This document shows, one piece after another, positions 53,880 through 64,000 of a stretch of 64,000 nt of DNA. A program made the translations under genes and the position numbers. The DNA is taken from contig QVRM01002459.1 in NCBI GenBank assembly GCA_003439945.1, positions 62,001-126,000 on the forward strand. Direction: 5' to 3'. The notes beneath the pieces were generated by a model. It made no database searches. It was not told the DNA's origin and saw nothing but the letters and a program-made list of their open reading frames with translations. The DNA is from Dermanyssus gallinae. Its lineage: Eukaryota; Arthropoda; Arachnida; Mesostigmata; Dermanyssidae. How positions within the stretch are numbered: the stretch's first letter is position 1; each line of letters begins with the position of its first letter.

Positions 53880-55175
53880 ACATGCCACATCGAGATGATC
53901 GGTAAGGTGCCTAAACGGAAATTGTTCGCAACATTAAATATCGGAGTTTATCAGAATGCCGAGCTGCGCGTTCTCTGAGATACTGGCTCGACATGTGACG
54001 TCATGAGTTACAACGAATTTCTCCGACTGAAAGCAGTGTTTGGAAATATGACAATTGACCATAATGATCGCGCTCCCTTGGAAGTGTATGGCAACTCCAA
54101 GGCGATTACGATGGGTTCAGTTGAAATTGTCGCATCATCAGCCACCGAACAAAAACAAGTAAAATTCCAGGTGATCGACAAAGTAGTCGAAACTCTCTCT
54201 CCGCAAACACATGTGAACCAAGATGCACGCCCAGTACAGCAGCCTCTAAGCCTTGGCAGACGCTACCGTGCGTCGCACAAAAGAACTGGAACAACAAAAA
54301 TGATAGAGAAAATTAACTATCCGACTGAATGGCCATCGAATCTTGTGGCGGTGGACTGCCCTGGCCGAAAACTCAGGCTAGTACTCGACCCACACGCGTT
54401 AAATAAAGTCATCCAAAAACCAAGATACCGGATGCCGACACTCAACGATACTTTATACGGCCTAAACAAAACTAAGGTATTTTCGGTGCTCAAGATGTCT
54501 TCTATCAGATGGTCTTAAGTCCGGAAAGCCAAAACTACACATTATTCTGGACGCCAATCGGCGATACTGCATTGCCGGGTCCCCCATAGAATCTCATTAG
54601 CACTCGAAGAATGTCAGAGACGTCAAGTACAAGCCTACGGTAGCATGAGAAATGTCTCAGCGGTAGCAGATGACACAATTGTATAGGGTGAAGGACACAC
54701 AGCTCTCAAAGCAATCGAAGACCACAACAAGAACTTGCAGTCACTATTCCAACGCGCTCGAGAAGTTAGACTACGCTTTAATAGGGGCAAGCTCCGTATG
54801 GGTATGCCGCAAGTTAAATTCATGCGTCATGTCATAGACGGATAAGACGGATTTAAATTTAATGCCGATAAAATAAAAGCCATTAAAGAGATGACGGCAC
54901 CAAATGACCAGCAGCAAGCAGTGTTCGTCACAATGAAGAAAAAGCTGACGGAAACACTGACACTCGCGTGCAAGAAGCCGGAATACTACATCTACGGGAT
55001 GCCGATGGTCACAATACAGACAGACCACGGACCAGTAGAAAGTATATTCGCCAAACGGCTTGACGCCTGCCCTAAACGTTTGCAACGAATGAGGTTAAAT
55101 TTAATGAAGTTTGAACTCAGGGTTAGGTAAATATCTGGTAAGACGAACCTCGTAGCCGATGCATTAAGTAGACTT
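53880..55175 (+). mobile_element. Decayed Ty3/gypsy-type pol (unit 1)
   Basis: Order of blocks: KLFATLNIG, a TGA stop (53,976-53,978) directly before DTGSTCDVMSYNEF (retropepsin active site), then YPTEWPSNLVAVDCPGRKLR and LVLDPHALNKVI (RT N-terminal region). A frame break follows at about 54,500, then QMVLSPESQNYTLFWTPIGD in another frame, TDHGPVESI and KTNLVADALSRL (RNase H end). Large parts of the RT palm and everything after RNase H are missing. It is not functional as seen. Confidence 0.85.
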
Positions 55176-56230
55176 ACAACTTTGTGACGCAACGCTTGGT
55201 TAGAGCTTCTAAGCAATGCGCTGTCATAGCATCGGCGCGATTAAGTCTAGGGCCAACTTCAACGATTTTTGGCCGATACTATAGCCTTAAACTCCTCTGT
55301 AGCCCTTTAGGGCGCGATATGGGACAGCTTGAAGCTCCCGGTGCAACTTTTGATGTAAAGCATGCTACTCCGGCGCAAAGTGCAGGTTTCTCCAATCAAT
55401 TTATACTTGCGATTGCCCGCGTAGTAAAGTTGTTTACCGCAGTATTTGGGGTCTCTACAGATTCATTTTAATTTGTGCGGCAAGGTACTTGTAATTTTGG
55501 AAGGCAGAGCATGGAGCTATGGCGTCTGATCCTAGACAAGACACAACCTACGTTCCTGCCCTCGTAGTGTGGCCTGTTGTTGGGAACAGAACTGCTTCAT
55601 GTCGTATTCGTTTACCCTGAAGAGCTACTGTGTTAGAGTCACGGCTGGTCCGACATCTGTCGAATTGGTCCGAGAGTCGGGTAAATTACCACAAAGCCTT
55701 TTTCGTTGATTTTATATAAGGTGTCTAATTTTTATTTTTAGTTAAGTATGGGTTATTGACAAGCACGGCTGTAGTATCTGGTCTCCATCGTAACAAAGCC
55801 CTAACATAAGCGTTTCTTGCTAAAAGCCAAGTGTGTTATTTAAAAATCGATTTGCCAAGAAGCGACATGACTTTAAGTGATTCCAAAGCGCGAGGTTAGT
55901 ACGCCTTGGCAGCCACAGCCACATCGTCTGGAATTTTCAAGTAGTTTTATTTAACTCCACTGTACATAAATTAGAAAACTTCTACAAGTTGTAGAAGAAG
56001 AAACAGAAAAAAATATTTACACAGTATTTCCTAAACCAGACTAAAAACAACGACGAACATCCTTTAAATGCGATAGACGAGCGATAGACTCATGAAAACA
56101 AGGTTGCTTGCAATACGTAATTAAAATTTGTAGTAAGTAATAATATAATAATATTAATTTTTTTTCGTCTGCAAGCGCTAGCCGTGAGTAGACACGCTTA
56201 CATCGAGTTCTCGCATAAAGCGGCTCTTTT

Positions 56231-57739
56231 TTGTGGAAATACTGTGCTGTCACCAGTGTGAAGTGCACGGAAGGTTCTTCCAGACACAGTGATCACCCTC
56301 AGAGTGTTGAAGTGAACAAAAAAGTTGCTCGGTTTGTCTTACCCGGCCTTATCGAAGTTGTAGTGGATACGCCTTCAAAAACTGAACGGATGCACCATCC
56401 CGAAGAGAATGTTGTGGACAAGACCACCTGTACCAGAGATGAGCCAAGCTTAGTGCGTGCACTGCCACCGAACATCTGCTTACAGGCAAGCAATTCTCGA
56501 CCGGGGTCACCATATACGCCCCATCAAGGGTCGTCAATTACCCGGGTGAACGATATTGATTATTGTGACTATTCACCACAATTATCTCGCTCTTCATCAC
56601 CTTTGTTGTGTTGCAAAGCCGGCAGATTTGTCTACATGCTACGAACTTGTCAGACTATGAAATATATGGAAGGTCTTGCAGCCTACGACGAGACCACAAG
56701 AGACATTCTAAGTGAAATACTAAACATTAACTTAGACGGAAACATGTGGCAGAGAGCTAGCCTCCCCATCGACAACGGAGGTGTTAGAATAAGAAGAGCT
56801 ACGGATCTAGTTGCAGTGTGCTACGCTGCTTTCCTGAATCAATTTGGCTCCCTGGCAGAACCACTTATTGTCGAGGAAGCAAAGCTTGAACTAAAAAAGG
56901 CAACTATGGCAGCAGACACCACAATCAGGATTCAACTCGATCCCGGCCCTTTGAGAGAGCATGTCAGTCAAAAACTTCTTGACGCTTACAAAGCTAAGAA
57001 GTCTGCACGAGATATAACAAATAGCCTAACATCAGCAAGAGAGCGTGCCGTCTTTCTAGCGGCTCAGGATCCCTTCAGCGGGGGCTGGCTTCAAGCGCTG
57101 CCCTCCCGTCAGCTTGGCACCATGCTGGACCCAAACTCCTTCCGCATGATGTCAGCTCTTAGGATAGGCGCCCCCGTCTGCCAGCCCTTCTCTTGTCTGC
57201 CATGCGGCCAACCTGTCGACTCTAACGGTCTACACCCGTTAAGCTGTCTGAAAAGTCCCGGCAGACTCACGAGACATGCTGAACTCAACGCCATAGTACG
57301 AAGAGCTCTTAGAAGGGCAGGGATACCATCTACACCCAAGCCAAAGGGTCTTAATGGCTGCAATGAGTTGCGGCCTGACGGGGTCACCATCCCGCTATGG
57401 TCACACCGAAAAAGCCTTGTATGGGATGTTACGGTTTCATGCACGGCGGCCTTGTCGTATTTATGTCACAGCGCAGTCGAATCTGGATGGGTAGCAGAGC
57501 GCGCGGATTCTGAAAAACGAAAGAAGTACCTCGAGCTATCAAGAAGCTACCGCTTTGTGCCCATTACATTGGAGACACTTGGCCCCATCAGCACAGGTAC
57601 AGCAAAAATCCTGAAAGATATCGGAAAACGCATAGAAGACGTTACGGGTGATCGACGCGAGGCCATGTTTCTGAGACAGATGATGTCTTTGGCCGTTTGT
57701 AGAGGGAACGTGGCTTCAATCATAGGCGCAATGAACTGA
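56231..57739 (+). CDS. Fusion ORF: ORF1-like N-terminus joined in frame to non-LTR thumb/knuckle/endonuclease (unit 2)
   Basis: A 502-codon open frame (first ATG at 56,390 leaves 449 codons). Codons 1-131 equal the ORF1-like segment of unit 1. The junction AGA at 56,624-56,626 then enters element B at FVYMLRTCQTMKYMEGL. The rest carries LDPGPLREH, the intact knuckle CLPCGQPVDSNGLHPLSC, RHAELNAIVRRALRRAG, RPDGVTIPLWSHRKSLVWDV (endonuclease PD...D) and the conserved tail SYRFVPITLETLGPISTG to NVASIIGAMN. There is no RT catalytic core, so it cannot retrotranspose itself. Compared with unit 1, this copy retains both knuckle Cys and has no stop. It may be a chance open relic or a stand-alone nuclease-like product; expression is unknown. 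Confidence 0.7.
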   Translation: MWKYCAVTSVKCTEGSSRHSDHPQSVEVNKKVARFVLPGLIEVVVDTPSKTERMHHPEENVVDKTTCTRDEPSLVRALPPNICLQASNSRPGSPYTPHQGSSITRVNDIDYCDYSPQLSRSSSPLLCCKAGRFVYMLRTCQTMKYMEGLAAYDETTRDILSEILNINLDGNMWQRASLPIDNGGVRIRRATDLVAVCYAAFLNQFGSLAEPLIVEEAKLELKKATMAADTTIRIQLDPGPLREHVSQKLLDAYKAKKSARDITNSLTSARERAVFLAAQDPFSGGWLQALPSRQLGTMLDPNSFRMMSALRIGAPVCQPFSCLPCGQPVDSNGLHPLSCLKSPGRLTRHAELNAIVRRALRRAGIPSTPKPKGLNGCNELRPDGVTIPLWSHRKSLVWDVTVSCTAALSYLCHSAVESGWVAERADSEKRKKYLELSRSYRFVPITLETLGPISTGTAKILKDIGKRIEDVTGDRREAMFLRQMMSLAVCRGNVASIIGAMN

Positions 57740-58325
57740 CAAGGGAACAAAACAGGCCTGGCTTAAACGTTCATACCTCATAATTGTTATAACTGAATAA
57801 AAACGGAATAAAATATAATAAAAATAATAATAATAATGATTATTATTATTATGCTTCACGGCGTATATTTAACTTACTGCATCTGAATGAGGGAGGGCGT
57901 AATCTCTTTAAACATGAGCAGACGTGACTTGGGTACACAGGCAACTATTGTACGTCGTCAGCTGTGATTGTATAAAATCTGCATACTCCGCAGATAAGTG
58001 GTAAATATATTTGGTTTATTTTCTAACATCATTGCTGCAATTGGCTCCAAAGATAAGGTATGCGCCTTGATGGTTAGCAAGTCGTTTTTAGAATCGACTT
58101 GAAGGTTATTAGGCCCACTGTGCGGTTGAACCTGTAAATTAGTCGCAAAAGGAATCGGCTAGACGAACATGTTCCCGACAACTTGACGAAAATTTGTCGA
58201 AGCGTCTACGCGTTATGGGCACACTACCTATTGCTACTATGGATCCTATCTTTGATGAAGTGTAATTTCAAGTATTTCCAAGGTTAGCTATGTTAAGCGC
58301 CAAATAAACATGCCGCAAGCGAATC

Positions 58326-59455
<1,130 letters not shown>

Positions 59456-59990
59456 CAAAAACGGGACTCATTATGTTAGCTATATGCATGTTTTGATCAA
59501 TCTTCAAATGCACTGTGTCGTCCGTAATAACAGCTAAAATGTTGCCCGAAAAAAAGATTAGTGAATGTTGACCCTCTTCTAAAGAAAATTTTCAACAGCC
59601 GTTGCTGCTTAAGACATAAGTATTGTACATTCAATATATTCTATTTAACACAAGCAATTGCCGTGCTTTGCTCCTGAGTTTGTCGTACAAGTGGTTTACG
59701 ACGTTGAGTAATGAATGTTGGACACGTTTTAGACGTGACAAATTTTAATGTATATATACATATTATTAAAAGCAATATGATTTAGGCAAAAGACATGCCC
59801 AGCACATTTGCATTCATTGGGATGTGTCTATACACGTGCTTCTTCTAGAATGAAAGAACGACGCAATTTGCTAATAAATAACAACTCTCGCGACTTTATT
59901 TTCCAGGTTTTCACAAGAAAATCTAAAACAAAAGTCGACAATAATTGGACTAGCTATTCTTAGCCATCTTAGCCAAAAAATATTGTTTTC

Positions 59991-60134
59991 TTAAGCGCCA
60001 CGGTTTTTTGGGTTTCCCCCGCTTTCTTCGTTTTTCGTTTTGTAGAGAGATTTTGTCACGTAAGGCCTAGCCAGGGCCACCTGCAGCACGCAGAAGACGA
60101 TAGAGAACAGCAGAGCGATGTAGAGGAACTTCAT
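59991..60134 (-). pseudogene. Small secreted peptide gene, frameshifted copy (unit 2)
   Basis: The signal peptide is kept (one Val-to-Ile change), and the first 34 residues match unit 1. One extra T in a T run (CGTTTTTCG near 60,032-60,040, minus strand AAAAA) shifts the frame after YKTK. The tail becomes NEESGGNPKNRGA and stops at 47 residues. The C-to-T change that creates this stop is silent in the unit 1 frame, which argues that the unit 1 frame is the ancestral one. TATA (60,408-60,402), initiator (60,372-60,377) and AATAAA (59,895-59,900) are retained. Confidence 0.65.
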
Positions 60135-60787
60135 CTTGGCGAATCTGTTGGGCTAACGGCGTATTCTTCAGCGGGAGCAACTCGTTTGCCAGGCTGCAAG
60201 CAGCGCGTGCGCGTCAAGCAATGCAAGACTCACAAGCTAAAGTTCGCTGGGAGTGTCACCGAGATCCCGCTGAAAAACTGAAAAGCAGTGCAGCTCGTAG
60301 TAACAACACGACCGAAAGTTAAGGATGTCCGAAGACTGCTGAATCATCGCGTTTCAAGCTTGCTCATCCAGAGATGACTTTGATTGCGGACGTCCTCGAC
60401 CATTTATAATGCTTCAGACTCAGCAGGGGTCCTGCAGAAATACCCTTTCCAAGCACGAGCTCGCCTATCTTTCTGCAGGGTGGGGGAGATGGAGAGGGCG
60501 ATGTACATAGAATTGAGTCCCAGACTGCGGCCCGTAGAATGCTGGCTAAACACAGCCGATGCAACCCGTTGGGCCCAGCAATCTCTAACCGTCACATGCT
60601 GCGATCCTTCATGATTTTCTAGTGCTTTCCGGCGGTAATCCCTGACGTGTGTTTGTACTAGTTAGAAAAAGTGTATTGTGCTACAGATTAAAATGACGAA
60701 AACTATATTGACAGCTTTATATGTTATCTATCTTCACGGAGCGATTTTTATATCGACTGCCGCAAAATACCATTTGTCAGGGTTGTT

Positions 60788-60989
60788 AGTTGTCCTTAAC
60801 TTTTCTGGACCAGCCTAAAATACGGTACATATTAATGCGGAGAGTTTTGACTCAAGTCAACTACGCTTCTAAACAAGAATTCGCCTCAAGAATAATTTAC
60901 TTATTCTAGGCGATGCCGAAAACCGTCGTCTTAGCAATGATGTGGAGAAATTAAACCTACTTCGACAGAAGCTCTAACAAACCTACTGT
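60788..60989. other. 202-bp segment present only in unit 2
   Basis: Unit 1 joins directly at 52,974/52,975. The plus-strand translation includes RLKNNLLILGDAENRRLSND, reminiscent of a charged coiled coil from a retroelement gag, but unsupported otherwise. A deletion in unit 1 is as likely as an insertion here. Confidence 0.6.
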
Positions 60990-61127
60990 CATTCTACGTC
61001 TGCGCGAAAATCGTCAACCATAGTTAATTATCACTCTCACTTAAAAACAAAACTTCTCAGAACCTATGTTCCATTTTTTTAAGGTTGTTACGTAAAGCTG
61101 CTCGTGTACAATTTTTAAGTGTCATGA

Positions 61128-61224
61128 CCGATTTTTAGGCCACTCCGGCATTTACCTTGTCTCGAACCCAGACCTCCCGAATGCAAGGCAACGGCTTTGG
61201 TTCCTAAGCCATCTTGCTCGGTAA
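61128..61224 (-). repeat. SINE family 2 fragment (unit 2)
   Basis: Equivalent of 53,110-53,208 with single-base differences. Confidence 0.7.
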
Positions 61225-61277
61225 GTGTTTGCTCTAACGAGCTCTACAAATCCTTATATCGCTTTCGAAATATCTCT

Positions 61278-61315
61278 GTTACACCATATATATATATATA
61301 TATATATGGTGTAAC
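61278..61315. repeat. Palindromic (TA)n hairpin
   Basis: GTTACACC, then (AT)n, then GGTGTAAC: a complete 38-bp palindrome created where unit 1 has a long (TA)n array. Confidence 0.7.
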
Positions 61316-61669
61316 ATATTCACTCCCACTCCGAAGCAAGACTTCTCAGATCCCAAGTTCCATTGGAAAAAATATTTGCTTTAATAATCTCTACAGTTCC
61401 ATGTATCGCTTTAAAAATCTTTCCGTCACACCCTTATATTTATTGAATTATTTGTTTTCTGCCTGTTGTTTTCAGATTGAAGTCTTTATGGTCTAGTATT
61501 TGATTCTCTCACTTCTTCAAATATGTCAGTAGACTGTTCTCGAAGTTGGTTTTGCCGCCAGATGAGGTTAAGATGGTACTCTGTCTCAATGCAATAGGTG
61601 ACAAGGAAGCAACCCACGACGACAACGATGATGACTGTGACTCAGGAGACACGTAACACATCGAGATGA

Positions 61670-62946
61670 TCGGTAAGGTGCCTAAACGGAAATTGTTCGC
61701 AACATTAAATATCGGAGTTTATCAGAATGCCGAGCTGCGCGTTCTCTGAGATACTGGCTCGACATGTGACGTCATGAGTTACAACGAATTTCTCCGACTG
61801 AAAGCAGTGTTTGGAAATATGACAATTGACCATAATGATCGCGCTCCCTTGGAAGTGTATGGCAACTCCAAGGCGATTACGATGGGTTCAGTTGAAATTG
61901 TCGCATCATCAGCCACCGAACAAAAACAAGTAAAATTCCAGGTGATCGACAAAGTAGTCGAAACTCTCTCTCCGCAAACACATGTGAACCAAGATGCACG
62001 CCCAGTACAGCAGCCTCTAAGCCTTGGCAGACGCTACCGTGCGTCGCACAAAAGAACTGGAACAACAAAAATGATAGAGAAAATTAACTATCCGACTGAA
62101 TGGCCATCGAATCTTGTGGCGGTGGACTGCCCTGGCCGAAAACTCAGGCTAGTACTCGACCCACACGCGTTAAATAAAGTCATCCAAAAACCAAGATACC
62201 GGATGCCGACACTCAACGATACTTTATACGGCCTAAACAAAACTAAGGTATTTTCGGTGCTCGAGATGTCTTCTATCAGATGGTCTTAAGTCCGGAAAGC
62301 CAAAACTACACATTATTCTGGACGCCAATCGGCGATACTGCATTGCCGGGTCCCCCATAGAATCTCATCAGCACTCGAAGAATGTCAGAGACGTCAAGTA
62401 CAAGCCTACGGTAGCATGAGAAATGTCTCAGCGGTAGCAGATGACACAATTGTATAGGGTGAAGGACACACAGCTCTCAAAGCAATCGAAGACCACAACA
62501 AGAACTTGCAGTCACTATTCCAACGCGCTCGAGAAGTTAGACTACGCTTTAATAGGGGCAAGCTCCGTATGGGTATGCCGCAAGTTAAATTCATGCGTCA
62601 TGTCATAGACGGATAAGACGGATTTAAATTTAATGCCGATAAAATAAAAGCCATTAAAGAGATGACGGCACCAAATGACCAGCAGCAAGCAGTGTTCGTC
62701 ACAATGAAGAAAAAGCTGACGGAAACACTGACACTCGCGTGCAAGAAGCCGGAATACTACATCTACGGGATGCCGATGGTCACAATACAGACAGACCACG
62801 GACCAGTAGAAAGTATATTCGCCAAACGGCTTGACGCCTGCCCTAAACGTTTGCAACGAATGAGGTTAAATTTAATGAAGTTTGAACTCAGGGTTAGGTA
62901 AATATCTGGTAAGACGAACCTCGTAGCCGATGCATTAAGTAGACTT
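61670..62946 (+). mobile_element. Decayed Ty3/gypsy-type pol (unit 2)
   Basis: Offset 7,771 from unit 1 and nearly identical, including the TGA before DTGS (61,747-61,749), the same frame break after SSIRWS and the same RNase H end. One replacement is seen (Lys to Glu in VLEMSS). The lesions therefore predate the segmental duplication. Confidence 0.85.
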
Positions 62947-64000
62947 ACAACTTTGTGACGCAACGCTTGGTTAGAGCTTCTAAGCAATGCGCTGTCATAG
63001 CATCGGCGCGATTAAGTCTAGGGCCAACTTCAACGATTTTTGGCCGATACTATAGCCTTAAACTCCTCTGTAGCCCTTTAGGGCGCGATATGGGACAGCT
63101 TGAAGCTCCCGGTGCAACTTTTGATGTAAAGCATGCTACTCCGGCGCAAAGTGCAGGTTTCTCCAATCAATTTATACTTGCGATTGCCCGCGTAGTAAAG
63201 TTGTTTACCGCAGTATTTGGGGTCTCTACAGATTCATTTTAATTTGTGCGGCAAGGTACTTGTAATTTTGGAAGGCAGAGCATGGAGCTATGGCGTCTGA
63301 TCCTAGACAAGACACAACCTACGTTCCTGCCCTCGTAGTGTGGCCTGTTGTTGGGAACAGAACTGCTTCATGTCGTATTCGTTTACCCTGAAGAGCTACT
63401 GTGTTAGAGTCACGGCTGGTCCGACATCTGTCGAATTGGTCCGAGAGTCGGGTAAATTACCACAAAGCCTTTTTCGTTGATTTTATATAAGGTGTCTAAT
63501 TTTTATTTTTAGTTAAGTATGGGTTATTGACAAGCACGGCTGTAGTATCTGGTCTCCATCGTAACAAAGCCCTAACATAAGCGTTTCTTGCTAAAAGCCA
63601 AGTGTGTTATTTAAAAATCGATTTGCCAAGAAGCGACATGACTTTAAGTGATTCCAAAGCGCGAGGTTAGTACGCCTTGGCAGCCACAGCCACATCGTCT
63701 GGAATTTTCAAGTAGTTTTATTTAACTCCACTGTACATAAATTAGAAAACTTCTACAAGTTGTAGAAGAAGAAACAGAAAAAAATATTTACACAGTATTT
63801 CCTAAACCAGACTAAAAACAACGACGAACATCCTTTAAATGCGATAGACGAGCGATAGACTCATGAAAACAAGGTTGCTTGCAATACGTAATTAAAATTT
63901 GTAGTAAGTAATAATATAATAATAATAATAATTTTTTTTCGTCTGCAAGCGCTAGCCGTGAGTGGACACGCTTACATCGAGTTCTCGCATAAAGCGGCTC
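62947..64000 (+). repeat. Tandem segmental array, unit 3 (cut by window end)
   Basis: Nearly identical to 55,176-56,226, with a small AAT-run length change near 63,920. The array presumably continues to the right. Confidence 0.88.

Noticed and set aside
55184..55471. 95-codon frame present in units 2 and 3
   Set aside because: Unit 1 has an early stop in the same frame and no domain is visible.

Overview
This is eukaryotic nuclear DNA. Coding regions are split by short GT-AG introns, polyadenylation signals (AATAAA) follow genes, (TA)n microsatellites are very dense, and tRNA-derived SINEs and retrotransposon wreckage are everywhere. Gene content (DAXX, THADA, mitochondrial WARS2) is metazoan. 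The style of the non-LTR elements (an RT followed by a CCHC knuckle and a restriction-like endonuclease, with (AAT)n tails) resembles what I know from tick and mite genomes, so an arthropod, possibly an acarine, is my best guess. That placement is inference.

Left third (1-29,000): three cellular genes lie on the minus strand. The 5' part of a DAXX-like histone chaperone gene (three coding exons, 555-2,900) runs off the left edge. A THADA-like gene (tRNA 2'-O-methyltransferase cofactor/HEAT-repeat family) can be followed through 23 coding exons from 26,222 to 8,493, with phases that close at almost every junction. Two exons each carry one surplus base in or beside a homopolymer. A single-exon mitochondrial tryptophanyl-tRNA synthetase lies at 27,958-28,974.

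Middle (29,000-42,100): mostly repeats. These are (TA)n arrays, decayed 3' ends of endonuclease-type non-LTR elements on both strands, three or more SINE families, hairpins, and a perfect 30-bp inverted repeat at 35,041-35,179. One GC-rich stretch (34,430-34,822) looks like an orphan promoter or 5'-UTR exon. I found no convincing cellular gene here.

Right third (42,121-64,000): a tandem segmental array. Unit 1 spans 42,121-55,175, unit 2 spans 55,176-62,946, and unit 3 starts at 62,947 and is cut by the window end. Each full unit holds non-LTR retroelement sequence, an inverted 3' fragment of a related element, a short minus-strand gene for a small secreted basic peptide with its own TATA box, initiator and polyA signal, a SINE fragment, and a decayed Ty3/gypsy pol. 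Unit 2 differs from unit 1 by a 5,342-bp deletion with a 3-bp microhomology. That deletion fuses an ORF1-like segment in frame to the endonuclease end of a non-LTR element, giving a 502-codon open frame. The peptide gene is intact in unit 1 and frameshifted in unit 2. This amplified peptide gene and the fusion ORF are the most interesting things in the window.
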